Shown piece by piece: positions 17,572 through 26,710 of a stretch of DNA of 64,000 nt. Below the pieces are notes generated by a model. It was not told the DNA's origin. It ran no database searches and saw only the letters and a list, made by a program, of their open reading frames with translations. The position numbers and the translations under genes were made by a program. How positions within the stretch are numbered: the first letter of the stretch is position 1; every line of letters starts with the position of its first letter. This DNA is from Pontibacillus salipaludis (lineage in GTDB: Bacteria > Bacillota > Bacilli > Bacillales > BH030062), in the NCBI RefSeq assembly GCF_014642405.1, contig NZ_BMIN01000015.1, positions 1 through 64,000 on the forward strand. Direction: 5' to 3'.

Positions 17572-18591
17572 TTATTTTTTCTGTGACTTCGGCCCGTGAA
17601 GCATTCGGTTCACTCGATGGGCGCTGTATTGTTCTTTCAGCGCCAAACGATGAAGTTCTCTTTTTAATTTTTCATAGTTCTTTAGACGTCCTTTATCAAG
17701 CTCTCCTGTTTCAATGGCTTGTTTGACAGCGCAGCCGGGTTCGCTGTGGTGTTTACAATCGCGAAACTTACACTCAGAACTGAGCTGTTCAACGTCAGAG
17801 AATGTCTTCCCTACAGTATCTTCATTCCCCCATAGTTGCAATTCCCGCATGCCGGGTGTGTCTATAACAGTCGTCCCATTTGGTAGAAGAAATAGTTCTC
17901 GGTGTGTTGTCGTATGACGTCCTCGGTCATCATCAAAACGAACTTCTTGGGTGAGCTGTTTTTCCTCGCCCATTAAACTGTTTATTAGCGTCGATTTCCC
18001 TACACCTGATGAACCAATTAGAGAAATGGTCTCATCCTTCTTCAACTCATTTTTCAACTCTTGAATACCTTCTCGTGTAAGGTTACTTACCGCATAAACC
18101 TGAACGCCGGGTGCAGCAAGTCGAAGTTCTTCCAATCGAAGGTCTACATCTTCACACAAATCTTGTTTCGTACAAATGATTGCAGGTACGGCTCCACTCT
18201 CATACACTTGTAGCACATATCGTTCAATTCGGTTGATATTAAATTCGTTCGTCAAAGCTGTCACGATAAAAACTTTATCAATGTTTGCTGCAATGATCTG
18301 TTCTCCATGTGTTTCTCCAGCTTTTTTTCGCGATAACAAAGTGCGTCTTGTTAGCACACGTTGAATAAGACCTTTCTCACCATTATCGTATGGAACAAAC
18401 ACGATCCAGTCTCCAACTGCCGGGAGTTCTCTTGGACCTTGCGCCATATGATAAAGGCCTCCTGAAAGGCGCCCCTCATACGTTTTCTTTTCAGTGAAAA
18501 TCGTATAGTGCCCGTGCGTCGCTTTCGCTACACGTCCCACTCTTTCATCTTGCTTCAACTCGCATGAAGCTTCATTCATAAATCCGTTCAT
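17572..18591 (-). CDS. rsgA: Ribosome small subunit-dependent GTPase A (RsgA family)
   Basis: A 339-residue circularly permuted GTPase that checks and matures the 30S subunit. An N-terminal OB-fold (about 10-100) is followed by the G domain with order G4 (CTKQDL), G1 (GSSGVGKSTL), G3 (DTPG), and a C-terminal zinc domain with the C-x4-C-x-H-x5-C pattern in ECKFRDCKHHSEPGC. It is longer than the usual approximately 300-residue Bacillus RsgA/YloQ and is not beside prpC-prkC-rpe, so it may be a second paralogue. The ATG follows GGAGG. Its leader holds a possible peptide and a long-range hairpin. Confidence 0.88.
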   Translation of the reverse strand: MNGFMNEASCELKQDERVGRVAKATHGHYTIFTEKKTYEGRLSGGLYHMAQGPRELPAVGDWIVFVPYDNGEKGLIQRVLTRRTLLSRKKAGETHGEQIIAANIDKVFIVTALTNEFNINRIERYVLQVYESGAVPAIICTKQDLCEDVDLRLEELRLAAPGVQVYAVSNLTREGIQELKNELKKDETISLIGSSGVGKSTLINSLMGEEKQLTQEVRFDDDRGRHTTTHRELFLLPNGTTVIDTPGMRELQLWGNEDTVGKTFSDVEQLSSECKFRDCKHHSEPGCAVKQAIETGELDKGRLKNYEKLKRELHRLALKEQYSAHRVNRMLHGPKSQKK

Positions 18592-18621
18592 TTCATTCCT
18601 CCATTGGTTTAGAGGACGCGA

Positions 18622-18690
18622 TCAGAGTTGATGTGCCCTCCATTGATGATTTTTTAATGATTGGTTAGATTTAAGTCGTACATTTGCCAT
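18622..18690 (-). CDS. Possible 22-residue leader peptide upstream of rsgA
   Basis: Minus-strand ATG at 18690 opens a 22-codon frame (MANVRLKSNQ..., ending ...RAHQL) with stop TGA at 18622-18624, 30 nt before the rsgA ATG. GAGGAG at 18706-18701 is a good ribosome binding site, and a TATAAT at 18729-18724 would start a transcript just upstream. The peptide is basic and without a membrane helix. Pairing of its start region with its end (see the inverted repeat 18625-18703) suggests leader control. A second overlapping short frame starts at 18709 but has a poorer site. Could be chance. Confidence 0.4.
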   Translation of the reverse strand: MANVRLKSNQSLKNHQWRAHQL

Positions 18691-18703
18691 AACACATCAA
18701 CTC
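18625..18703 (-). promoter_or_regulatory. Long-range 11-bp inverted repeat in the rsgA leader
   Basis: GAGTTGATGTG at 18625-18635 and CACATCAACTC at 18693-18703 are perfectly complementary over 57 nt. In the minus-strand transcript the upstream arm abuts the ribosome binding site of the small leader frame and the downstream arm is its last codons. Pairing would mask the leader's start signal. Confidence 0.5.
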
Positions 18704-18819
18704 CTCGCATTTTAGTTCCTTTCATTATATCAGAACATTTAAATAAATCTATAACAACTTCCAAAATCTGTTGCTTGATTACATCCATATTTCACTCAAC
18801 GTTCTCCTTTATACCTCGA

Positions 18820-18865
18820 AAAAAAGACTACTCTCAACTTCATAAGAAGCTAAGAATAGTCTTTT
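18820..18865 (-). terminator. Probable terminator of the SLH protein gene
   Basis: AAAAGACTA and TAGTCTTTT form the outer stem, with inner CTTC/GAAG pairing and a minus-strand T-run. It lies about 60 bp after the stop of the SLH protein gene. Confidence 0.7.
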
Positions 18866-18926
18866 CACACGACAGTTTAGTTAGTAAGCATAGAATCTAA
18901 TACCCCAATCACCACTTCAAAGGAGC

Positions 18927-20393
18927 TTATTCGTTCGCTATTTTCCAATATTCATAAGCATGAACAGCATTACCGTGATAGCTTGGGTTATCTTTAAAAT
19001 GACTCTTCGTTTCGTCTAACTCTTCTTCCATAACCTGTTTCCCCTCTTCGTAGAAGGAAATGTGTTTATGTTCATCCATCTGTTGCATTTCAACAGATAC
19101 AAGGAGTTCCTTGCCTAGCTCTTTTGCAAACTCCATTTCAGTTTGCGATACATCGATAATTCCATTTGATCCTTCAGCTGAATCCCTGAAAGCCATAAGA
19201 GTTGTGTGATCTAATTTACTGATGACCCACTTACTGAAGGAAATGTCATCTTCGCCTGGTGTTTTGTGATTGTCTAGCCATATCGCTAAATCTGCACTTG
19301 TTTCTAAATCAGATTCTCTCTTCACTTCGTCATTAAAGGTTTGTATGTTCTTTTTCCAAGTTGTTAGGACATCCTCAGTATTCCCGTCCCAATGCTTTAA
19401 GACATATGGTTCAATATCAAGGTGAATTCCGTCAAATTGTTGTCTAGGAGGAACGACTTTTTGATAGCTGGTAACATAATCAATAAACATGTTAAGACGC
19501 TCTTCCCCTTCTTTAAGAGCCCAATTTGGGTGGCCTCCCATAGCGTGAACCTCTATACCAGCTTCATGAGCTTTCTCTAAGAATTCCTTGTAAACTGTGA
19601 AATCTTGTGTGCGGTCTAAACGGGTGTAGAGCAAGTTAATATCATGTTCTTTTGCGAACTCTAGGATTTCATTCGGTTCCTGTATCACATTTTCAGCATG
19701 CCATATGTATGTTCCGCGAATGTTCTCATTATCAATGGGTTCAAAATTAGGATCTTCTTTGGCGTTAGACAAATACTGTTTAAATTGATTATCCATTGTA
19801 CGTGCTAAAAAGATTGAGAATTGTGCACGAGTCGTTGGATCGTTAGGACGAAACGTATTGTCAGGAAAGCCTACCGATATTCGATTGGACACCACCTCAC
19901 TAACATACTTACGGTTTCCACTCACGTCATCAAACTCTTTAGAAATCGGTTCATTCTCTAAGTTATAGGCTCTTGTTAACACAGCAGCCATTTCAATTCG
20001 TTTTATATTGCGATCCGGTTGAAATTCATTTGAATCGGTACCTTCAATGATACCTTCATCCACTAATGCAGCTACATACTTATAATGAGGATGTTCTGTA
20101 GAAATGTCATCAAAATTAGGATTTGGTCGATTCTCAGTCGATAACCCCAATTCTCTCGTCAACATGATTGCTGCTTCCATACGAGAGACGTTGTCCCCTG
20201 GACGGAACGTTCCATCCTGATACCCTTTAATAATTCCTTGATCCTCTAAATACTGAATCTCCTCATTCCCTGTAACTTCTTCATTAACATCCGGAAATTT
20301 TGTTTCACCATGAGCAATCGGTGCACTCCAAGCTGATACGGCAAATAAGCTTGTTAAAAGACTTGCTGTCACTTTCTTCGTAAATCCACTCAC
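18927..20393 (-). CDS. S-layer-homology surface protein with a TIM-barrel-like C-terminal domain
   Basis: A 488-residue exported protein. A signal peptide (to AHG, about residue 29) is followed by three SLH repeats, with motifs GIIKGYQDGTFRPG, EGTDSNEFQPDR and SVGFPDNTFRPN, that bind pyruvylated wall polymer. Residues about 230-485 form a separate domain with alternating strands and helices. Its motif FDGIHLDIEPY near residue 320 recalls the acidic strand-4 motif (DxxDxE) of GH18-type barrels. The GTG start follows AGGAGG. It is probably a wall-bound glycosidase or a noncatalytic relative; the substrate is unknown and I did not recognise the exact family. Confidence 0.8.
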   Translation of the reverse strand: MSGFTKKVTASLLTSLFAVSAWSAPIAHGETKFPDVNEEVTGNEEIQYLEDQGIIKGYQDGTFRPGDNVSRMEAAIMLTRELGLSTENRPNPNFDDISTEHPHYKYVAALVDEGIIEGTDSNEFQPDRNIKRIEMAAVLTRAYNLENEPISKEFDDVSGNRKYVSEVVSNRISVGFPDNTFRPNDPTTRAQFSIFLARTMDNQFKQYLSNAKEDPNFEPIDNENIRGTYIWHAENVIQEPNEILEFAKEHDINLLYTRLDRTQDFTVYKEFLEKAHEAGIEVHAMGGHPNWALKEGEERLNMFIDYVTSYQKVVPPRQQFDGIHLDIEPYVLKHWDGNTEDVLTTWKKNIQTFNDEVKRESDLETSADLAIWLDNHKTPGEDDISFSKWVISKLDHTTLMAFRDSAEGSNGIIDVSQTEMEFAKELGKELLVSVEMQQMDEHKHISFYEEGKQVMEEELDETKSHFKDNPSYHGNAVHAYEYWKIANE

Positions 20394-20534
20394 TTGTGTT
20401 CCTCCTCTTAGATCTTTAAGAGCGGCCTTTCATCGATATTGCACAATGACTCCACCCATTTTAGAATCTTCGAATAATTCATCTATTATAATGGGGGTGA
20501 AAAGGGATACATCTTCACTTAAGATGGAAAGCAT

Positions 20535-20578
20535 AAAAAAGCCCCCCTTAAATGGAAGAACTTAGAACAAGGAGGGAG
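20535..20578 (-). terminator. Possible terminator downstream of the Nudix gene
   Basis: CCCTCCTT pairs with AAGGGGGG (one mismatch) and on the minus strand runs into CTTTTTTA. It lies 115 bp after the Nudix stop. The rest of 20394-20691 holds the GTG-start leader of the SLH gene, including a TATAAT-like hexamer near 20487, and no gene. Confidence 0.45.
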
Positions 20579-20691
20579 ACAATTATCTTAAACAATGTCG
20601 CCTATAAAACAAAAGACCCTCCTCAACTTCACGATAAGCGAGAGAATAGCCCTTCTTTAGTACCGATCATCACTACTTTACTTATTCAACT

Positions 20692-21123
20692 TTAAACAAA
20701 TCCTTTAGCACAGACAAGTAACACCGCATAACACAACTCTGCATCCTTATATAGATTCGTTTGTATACCCTTAATACAATCATTAACCGGTACACTCAAG
20801 ACCTCAATCGATTCATGCGACTCTAATGCCTGTCCAATATGCTCAGTAACCTCATTCGTGAAAAATACATGAGTGACTTCATATGCCATCCAAGGTGCTG
20901 GCCACAATTCTCCTACATACCGCAACTCTCTACACCGATACCCGGTTTCTTCAACAAACTCTCTTTTAGCGGCCTCTTCCAAACTTTCTCCTTCTTCGAC
21001 TCCCCCACCAGGAAGCTGCGTTACTTTCATTTGAACAGGTGCTCTAAATTGATTAATAAGAATAAAGGAATGTCCTGAATGAGCGAGTACGACGACTGAT
21101 TCTTTACGATTTTGTTCTTTCAT
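20692..21123 (-). CDS. Nudix hydrolase
   Basis: A 143-residue cytoplasmic enzyme. The Nudix box GGGVEEGESLEEAAKREF, continuing VEETGY, matches GX5EX7REUXEEXGU completely, so the metal-binding glutamates are intact. Such enzymes split nucleoside diphosphates linked to another group; the layout is closest to ADP-sugar pyrophosphatases, but substrate is uncertain. It stands alone on the minus strand and the ATG is the only reasonable start. Confidence 0.87.
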   Translation of the reverse strand: MKEQNRKESVVVLAHSGHSFILINQFRAPVQMKVTQLPGGGVEEGESLEEAAKREFVEETGYRCRELRYVGELWPAPWMAYEVTHVFFTNEVTEHIGQALESHESIEVLSVPVNDCIKGIQTNLYKDAELCYAVLLVCAKGFV

Positions 21124-21177
21124 TAATTGCTCACACCAATCTATTTGAGACTAAAAGGTAGTCAACCTCCTGATCAT

Positions 21178-21220
21178 ACAAGAAGAGCCGCTTCCCTACT
21201 ATAGATGCGGCTCTTCTTGT
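21178..21220. terminator. Strong hairpin after the 35-residue microprotein gene
   Basis: ACAAGAAGAGCCGC (21178-21191) pairs perfectly with GCGGCTCTTCTTGT (21207-21220). It directly follows the microprotein stop on the minus strand. There is no clear T-run, so it may be a terminator of the weaker type or an RNA-stabilising hairpin. Confidence 0.6.
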
Positions 21221-21226
21221 CGTTCA

Positions 21227-21334
21227 TTATTTGTTATGTGGCTCTTCTGTACCCCAATCATATCCAGACTTCTTCCAATTAACAAGGAATAAAGCTGGTG
21301 CAACTATCATCAATATCGCAATCAAAAACTGCAT
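21227..21334 (-). CDS. 35-residue single-helix membrane microprotein
   Basis: The minus-strand ATG at 21334 opens a 35-codon frame: a hydrophobic helix (about residues 2-19), then a short polar tail NWKKSGYDWGTEE and end. AAAGGGG lies seven bases upstream, and a 14-bp perfect hairpin follows the stop, so the gene has complete signals of its own. I do not recognise the protein. The layout (one helix, a WKKSGYD-type tail) is typical of small subunits or modulators of membrane complexes, but no partner gene is adjacent. Confidence 0.6.
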   Translation of the reverse strand: MQFLIAILMIVAPALFLVNWKKSGYDWGTEEPHNK

Positions 21335-21427
21335 TATTAGCCCCTTTCAATATGAAACCTCATATTATTTTCTGATTATTAGTATTATTTCAGAAGGATC
21401 TCTCTTAATCAACCATTTTATCCCATA

Positions 21428-21982
21428 CTAACGTAAACCATTACATCTTTTCTTAGCGTCTCTTAAGTTATGTAGTAGCTTTGTCAAATCTTTTCCATTT
21501 TTGACAAATACAACTTTATCCAAATCCACTCCCGATTCATATAAAAACGTGAATCTCTGACCACTATCAAACGTTTTATTCCACTTAAACATATTACGTA
21601 AAATTTGCAGAGTGGGTTTATAATGAACCTTTTCTAGTTTTAGCTTCTGTTTAAAAAAGCGTAATAGAAGCCTGCTTCTTCTCTGATGATAGGGTAGATC
21701 AAGAAATAGGATCACATCTGCTTTTCTAAAGCTATTTCTCATCCATGGTCCTACATGCACCCCCTCCATAATCCAAGTATCAGACCCTATAACCTCTTGA
21801 ACAATCACCTCCCGCTCTATCTCAGAACGCCTAACATCTCCAGAGGGCTTCCGATTCCAAACCATATTATCTAGTTCATAATAAGGGATCTCTAAGGAGT
21901 CAGATAGTTTCTTAGCAAGCGTTGTTTTCCCACTGGCTACTGACCCAAAAATATGAATTTTTCTACAGCATTGCAAACTCAT
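21428..21982 (-). CDS. P-loop kinase-like protein (FlaR / topology modulation family)
   Basis: A 184-residue adenylate kinase-like P-loop protein. The Walker A motif GSVASGKTTLAKKL is at about residues 13-26, followed by YELDNMVWNRKP and the lid-like arginine-rich stretch HQRRSRLLLR. Proteins of this kind are annotated as DNA topology modulation protein FlaR, but a nucleotide or small-molecule kinase activity is more likely from the fold. It is 14 bp downstream of the DUF4181 gene and probably cotranscribed with it. True substrate unknown. Confidence 0.75.
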   Translation of the reverse strand: MSLQCCRKIHIFGSVASGKTTLAKKLSDSLEIPYYELDNMVWNRKPSGDVRRSEIEREVIVQEVIGSDTWIMEGVHVGPWMRNSFRKADVILFLDLPYHQRRSRLLLRFFKQKLKLEKVHYKPTLQILRNMFKWNKTFDSGQRFTFLYESGVDLDKVVFVKNGKDLTKLLHNLRDAKKRCNGLR

Positions 21983-21996
21983 GACATGCCCCCTCC

Positions 21997-22368
21997 CTAC
22001 AACAAATTTCTAAAAAGAATGTCCATATTATAAATGGTAAATACACCAAGAGCGAGGTAGACGATCGTAATCACATATTCTTTTGACCCTTTCAAGAACA
22101 TCCATTGTATGATGGCTTGAAAACCGAATTGAGCCACATAAACCCCCATCAGGTACCACTTCATTCCTGGCGCATCAGAAAAAATGGCATAACTTAATAC
22201 ACTAATTGCGATTAAAACAAGCATCCCTCTTCCCCATCGGTCGATGTGCTTTCCTTTTGTGTCTGTTACGTATCTACGTTCAATATTAAACTGTTTTCTA
22301 ATGACAATTTCTAAGCTTAGCAACAGGATGAATAAGATAACTAATGCTCCATATTCCAATATTCTCAC
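21997..22368 (-). CDS. DUF4181-type small membrane protein
   Basis: A 123-residue membrane protein with four predicted helices, the first at residues 5-24. The cytoplasmic loop after helix 1 holds RKQFNIERRYV and GKHIDRWGR, a pattern I associate with DUF4181. It is followed closely by the FlaR-like gene. No function is known for the family. The start ATG overlaps nothing and a GGGGTGAGA-like site lies upstream. Confidence 0.65.
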   Translation of the reverse strand: MRILEYGALVILFILLLSLEIVIRKQFNIERRYVTDTKGKHIDRWGRGMLVLIAISVLSYAIFSDAPGMKWYLMGVYVAQFGFQAIIQWMFLKGSKEYVITIVYLALGVFTIYNMDILFRNLL

Positions 22369-22544
22369 CCCTTACCACTTTATTATAAAGAATATTCACA
22401 CTACTCGGTAGTATGTCCATTAGTCTTTTCTCGTTAGTCGCTTCGTTTTCACTCTTATTGCAGAACACTCGTTTCGTTAAAATAATAAATTTGAACATTG
22501 TAAGAACATTCCTGAAAAAGACTGTTTTTTCAAATACCCCGGAG

Positions 22545-22573
22545 TATAATAAAAGTGTAGAAAGATTGTGAAA
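22545..22573 (+). promoter_or_regulatory. Candidate pflB promoter (-10) and Rex-like half site
   Basis: TATAAT at 22545-22550 is a clear -10 box; the -35 is poor. TTGTGAAA at 22566-22573 matches one half of the Rex operator (TTGTGAA-N4-TTCACAA), sitting near the expected transcription start, but the other half is degenerate. Redox control of pfl by Rex would make sense. The remaining 22369-22627 region shows no other feature. Confidence 0.35.
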
Positions 22574-22627
22574 CAATGAGCATGATTTAAAAAATCCCAT
22601 TACTTCCCCTTAGAGGAGGAAAAGAAG

Positions 22628-24883
22628 ATGAAAACACTCGATATGACGACAAGCAGTCCACCTTGGAACGGTTTTAAAGAAGGAAAATGGCAAATCACTA
22701 TTGATGTCAGAGATTTTATCTTACAAAATTACTCGCTTTATGAAGGAGATGAGGCCTTCCTAGAAGGACCTACCTCAAATACGCAAGCGCTATGGGAACA
22801 AGTGATGAAACTGACGAAAGAGGAACGAGATTCGGGTGGTGTCCTTGATTTAGACACACGCACCGTCTCAACGATTACTTCACATGGTCCGGGTTATTTA
22901 AATGAAGAACTCGAAAAGGTCGTTGGCTTCCAAACTGATAAACCTTTTAAGCGCTCTCTCCAACCTTTTGGTGGAATTCGTATGGCAGCTGCTTCTGCTG
23001 AATCATATGGGTATAAATTAGACGAAGAGGTAGAGAAGATCTTCTCTGAATACCGAAAGACACATAATCAGGGTGTATTTGATGCCTATACTCCCGAAAT
23101 GAAACTAGCTCGAAAAGCCGGCATTATCACTGGCTTACCTGATGCGTATGGGCGCGGTCGCATCATTGGAGATTATCGCAGAGTCGCTCTCTACGGAGTA
23201 GATCGTCTCATTGAAGAGAAACAGAAGGATAAAGTCTTCTTTAGCAAGGTTGCTATGACTGAAGAGATCATACGAGAAAGAGAAGAAATTTCAGAACAAC
23301 TAAGAGCTCTCCAAGAGCTGAAAGAATTAGGGAAAATTTATGGGTATGATATCTCTAAACCAGCTAATACGGCTCAGGAAGCATTCCAGTGGCTCTACCT
23401 TGGTTACCTTGCTGCCATTAAAGAACAAAACGGTGCGGCTATGAGCCTTGGGCGTGTCTCTACTTTCCTTGATATTTATATCGATCGAGATATTAAGTCA
23501 GGAAGACTTACAGAAAAGGCTGCTCAAGAGCTTGTCGATCATTTCGTTATGAAGCTTCGTCTCGTTAAATTTGCTCGTACCCCGGAATACAATAGTCTCT
23601 TTAGTGGAGATCCAACTTGGGTTACTGAGTCCATTGGGGGTATGACTGAAGACGGTCGCCCTTTAGTAACAAAGAGTTCGTATCGGTTCTTGCACACGCT
23701 CGATAACCTCGGCCCTGCACCGGAACCAAACTTAACGATCCTTTGGTCAGTAAACCTTCCTTCTGCATTTAAGAGATACTGTTCAAAGATGTCTATTAAA
23801 ACTAGTTCGATACAATATGAGAATGATGACACCATGCGTGAGTATTACGGAGACGACTACGGCATTGCTTGTTGTGTTTCAGCTATGGCAATTGGAAAAC
23901 AGATGCAGTTCTTCGGAGCCCGGGCTAACCTTGCAAAAGCTCTTCTCTACACGATTAACGGGGGAATAGACGAAATTTTAAAAGTTCAGGTAGGCCCAGC
24001 ACATACTCCAGTGACTTCGGAATATCTAGACTATACAGAAGTAATGGAGAAATACGATCACACTCTTGAATGGCTTGCAGAACTTTACGTCAATACACTG
24101 AATATCATTCATTACATGCATGACAAGTATAGTTACGAGCGTATTGAAATGGCTCTACACGATAAGGATATATTACGCACGATGGCTTGCGGCATTGCCG
24201 GATTATCAGTTGTAGCTGATTCTCTTAGTGCCATCCGCTATGCCAAAGTAAAAACAATAAGAGATACAAATGGTTTAGTCATAGATTATGAGGTTGAGGG
24301 AGATTATCCGAAATACGGCAATAACGATGAACGAGTCGATCAGATCGCGGTGGATCTTGTGAAACGGTTTATGAACAAGATTAGAAAACATGAAACGTAC
24401 AGAGCTTCCACGCCGACTCAATCAATCTTAACGATTACATCTAATGTCGTATACGGCAAGTTAACAGGTAATACACCAGATGGACGAAGAGCTGGAGAAC
24501 CTTTTGCTCCAGGAGCTAATCCGCTTCACGGCAGAGACACAAAAGGCTCACTCGCCTCTTTAAGCTCCGTTGCCAAACTACCATACGACGAAGCCCTTGA
24601 TGGCATTTCAAATACCTTTTCGATTGTTCCGCGAGCACTTGGTAAAGAGGAAGAAACCCGTTACGCCAATCTCGTTGGACTTCTTGATGGTTATATGATT
24701 AAGAAAGGTCACCACCTTAACGTAAATGTGTTTGATAGAGAGACACTACTAGATGCTATGAATCATCCAGAGCAGTACCCTCAGCTAACCGTAAGAGTGT
24801 CTGGCTATGCCGTTAACTTCATTAAACTTACACGCGAGCAACAAATAGATATCATAAACCGCACGTTCCATGAAAGTTTGTAA
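22628..24883 (+). CDS. pflB: Formate C-acetyltransferase (pyruvate formate-lyase)
   Basis: A 751-residue glycyl-radical enzyme that splits pyruvate with CoA into acetyl-CoA and formate without oxygen. The paired active-site cysteines are Cys415-Cys416 in [13 protein letters not shown], and the radical glycine is Gly726 in [10 protein letters not shown]. Full length for the family. The ribosome binding site is AGAGGAGG. First gene of pflB-adh-pflA, so the organism should ferment pyruvate when oxygen is short. The enzyme needs PflA, encoded two genes downstream, to install the radical. Confidence 0.96.
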   Translation: MKTLDMTTSSPPWNGFKEGKWQITIDVRDFILQNYSLYEGDEAFLEGPTSNTQALWEQVMKLTKEERDSGGVLDLDTRTVSTITSHGPGYLNEELEKVVGFQTDKPFKRSLQPFGGIRMAAASAESYGYKLDEEVEKIFSEYRKTHNQGVFDAYTPEMKLARKAGIITGLPDAYGRGRIIGDYRRVALYGVDRLIEEKQKDKVFFSKVAMTEEIIREREEISEQLRALQELKELGKIYGYDISKPANTAQEAFQWLYLGYLAAIKEQNGAAMSLGRVSTFLDIYIDRDIKSGRLTEKAAQELVDHFVMKLRLVKFARTPEYNSLFSGDPTWVTESIGGMTEDGRPLVTKSSYRFLHTLDNLGPAPEPNLTILWSVNLPSAFKRYCSKMSIKTSSIQYENDDTMREYYGDDYGIACCVSAMAIGKQMQFFGARANLAKALLYTINGGIDEILKVQVGPAHTPVTSEYLDYTEVMEKYDHTLEWLAELYVNTLNIIHYMHDKYSYERIEMALHDKDILRTMACGIAGLSVVADSLSAIRYAKVKTIRDTNGLVIDYEVEGDYPKYGNNDERVDQIAVDLVKRFMNKIRKHETYRASTPTQSILTITSNVVYGKLTGNTPDGRRAGEPFAPGANPLHGRDTKGSLASLSSVAKLPYDEALDGISNTFSIVPRALGKEEETRYANLVGLLDGYMIKKGHHLNVNVFDRETLLDAMNHPEQYPQLTVRVSGYAVNFIKLTREQQIDIINRTFHESL

Positions 24884-24914
24884 ATCCATTGTTTGAAAAG
24901 GGGAGAAACAAAAG

Positions 24915-25949
24915 ATGTGTACAAACCACGATACAATGAAAGCAGCTGTTGTTCATCAATTTAAAGAGAACCTTGAAGTCCAATCCGTCCCTAAACCGCA
25001 TGCAGGAGACGGCCAGGTCCTTGTTCACATTAAAGCAAGTGGTGTTTGTCATACCGACCTCCATGCAGCTCACGGTGATTGGCCAGTAAAACCTAAATTG
25101 CCATTAATCCCAGGTCATGAAGGCGTAGGGGAAGTTGTTGAGGTCGGTCCTGATGTCACTCACTTGAAAGTTGGAGATCGGGTTGGAATTCCGTGGCTCT
25201 ACTCTGCATGCGGTCACTGTGAATATTGCTTAACCGGACGTGAAACGCTTTGTAAAGATCAACAAAACGCTGGTTATTCCATAGACGGAAGCTATGCAGA
25301 ATATTGCCTAGCAAACGCAAACTATGTTGTGACCATCCCTGACAATTTGGACTATGTTGAAGCTGCTCCCCTCTTCTGTGCTGGAGTAACAACGTACAAA
25401 GCTCTGAAAGTTGGTGAAGCGAAACCTGGTGATTGGGTAGCGATTTATGGTATTGGAGGCCTTGGACACGTTGCTGTCCAATATGCTAAGGCAATGGGAT
25501 TCAACGTCGTTGCAGTGGATACGTTTGATGAAAAACTTGACCTAGCTAAAGAGCTTGGTGCAGATAAAGTCTTTAATCCAATGAATGGGGACTCTGCTGA
25601 GCTCATTCAATGGGAAATCGGCGGTGTTCAAGCTTCGATTTGTACGGCTGTTTCTAAGAAAGCTTTTGGAGAAGCTTATCGCGCTGTGAAGCGTGGCGGT
25701 AAATGTGTAGCTGTCGGCTTACCACCAGAAACAATGGAAGTCCCGATCTTTGATACTGTGTTAAACGGCGTGAGCATTGTAGGGTCCATTGTAGGAACAC
25801 GAAAAGACCTGCAAGAAACCCTTCAATTAGCATCAGAAGGTAAAGTTAAGACTATTGTAGAAACCAGACACTTAGAAGATATTAATGAGATCTTCCGAGA
25901 TTTAGAAGCTGGTAAAGTAAACGGAAGAATTGTATTAGTAAACAATTAA
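24915..25949 (+). CDS. Zinc-dependent alcohol dehydrogenase (AdhP/AdhA type)
   Basis: A 344-residue NAD-dependent enzyme interconverting ethanol and acetaldehyde. Catalytic zinc ligands are Cys45 (GVCHTD), His68 in [12 protein letters not shown] and the cysteine near residue 155. The structural zinc is held by Cys99, Cys102, Cys105 and Cys113. The NAD fold follows at [17 protein letters not shown]. It lies 31 bp after pflB and 16 bp before pflA, so it is cotranscribed with the pyruvate formate-lyase system. Between the two pfl genes it suggests NADH reoxidation during fermentation, though no acetaldehyde dehydrogenase is seen here. Confidence 0.92.
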   Translation: MCTNHDTMKAAVVHQFKENLEVQSVPKPHAGDGQVLVHIKASGVCHTDLHAAHGDWPVKPKLPLIPGHEGVGEVVEVGPDVTHLKVGDRVGIPWLYSACGHCEYCLTGRETLCKDQQNAGYSIDGSYAEYCLANANYVVTIPDNLDYVEAAPLFCAGVTTYKALKVGEAKPGDWVAIYGIGGLGHVAVQYAKAMGFNVVAVDTFDEKLDLAKELGADKVFNPMNGDSAELIQWEIGGVQASICTAVSKKAFGEAYRAVKRGGKCVAVGLPPETMEVPIFDTVLNGVSIVGSIVGTRKDLQETLQLASEGKVKTIVETRHLEDINEIFRDLEAGKVNGRIVLVNN

Positions 25950-25965
25950 TTAGGAGGTGACCTTC

Positions 25966-26709
25966 ATGAAAGGACGTATCCATTCTATAGAAACGTGCGG
26001 TGCAGTTGATGGTCCAGGTATTCGTTATGTGCTATTCATGCAAGGTTGCCTGCTTCGTTGTCAATTCTGCCACAATGCTGATACGTGGACATTGAACGGT
26101 GGGATACAAAAATCCGTAGAAGAGATTGTGGCAGAGGTGAAAGACTTTCTCCCCTTTTTTCAAGCATCAAACGGAGGAGTTACGGTTAGCGGCGGTGAAC
26201 CACTCCTCCAGATCGATTTCTTAATCCAGCTATTTAAAGCATTAAAATCGATTGGTGTCCACACCACCCTTGATACATCAGGAGGTTGCTTTAATCGCTC
26301 TCCTTACTTTCTGAAAAAACTAGATAAGTTATTAGAGATGACGGACCTTGTCCTACTTGACTTAAAACAAATCAAACCTGACAAGCACAAAGAACTAACA
26401 GGAATGACGAACACACATATATTACGCTTTGCTACTTACCTTTCTGATAGGAATGTTCCAGTATGGGTGCGCCATGTCCTAGTCCCAACAAGGAATGATA
26501 ATCAAGAGGATTTAAATGAGTTATCTCGCTTTATTGGTACCCTTTCTAACGTTCAGAAAATCGAAGTTCTTCCCTATCACAAACTCGGTGTATATAAATG
26601 GGAGAACTTAGGTATTCCTTATCCACTTGAAGGTGTAGAGCCACCTTCTAAAGAACAAGTAAAGGAGGCAACACGTATTCTTCACAATCCAACAAATATA
26701 CAAGTTTAG
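25966..26709 (+). CDS. pflA: Pyruvate formate-lyase activating enzyme (radical SAM)
   Basis: A 247-residue radical S-adenosylmethionine enzyme that abstracts the glycine hydrogen of PflB to form the radical. The [4Fe-4S] cluster motif CxxxCxxC is Cys28, Cys32 and Cys35 in GCLLRCQFCHN, and the SAM-binding GGE is in VSGGEPLLQ. The ATG at 25966 follows AGGAGG at eight bases; a GTG at 25957 is too close. Last gene of the pfl operon, followed by a terminator. Confidence 0.94.
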   Translation: MKGRIHSIETCGAVDGPGIRYVLFMQGCLLRCQFCHNADTWTLNGGIQKSVEEIVAEVKDFLPFFQASNGGVTVSGGEPLLQIDFLIQLFKALKSIGVHTTLDTSGGCFNRSPYFLKKLDKLLEMTDLVLLDLKQIKPDKHKELTGMTNTHILRFATYLSDRNVPVWVRHVLVPTRNDNQEDLNELSRFIGTLSNVQKIEVLPYHKLGVYKWENLGIPYPLEGVEPPSKEQVKEATRILHNPTNIQV

Positions 26710-26710
26710 T

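Noticed and set aside
18661-18900. 79-codon plus-strand ORF in the rsgA-SLH gap
   Set aside because: It is antisense to the rsgA leader, GTG/ATG start lacks a ribosome binding site, and it runs through the SLH gene terminator.
22566-22584. Complete Rex operator before pflB
   Set aside because: Only one half (TTGTGAA) is good; the second half matches at few positions, so it is listed only as a half site.
22298-22600. 100-codon minus-strand ORF upstream of the DUF4181 gene
   Set aside because: It overlaps the start of DUF4181 in another frame, has no good ribosome binding site, and its sequence looks like translated AT-rich noncoding DNA.
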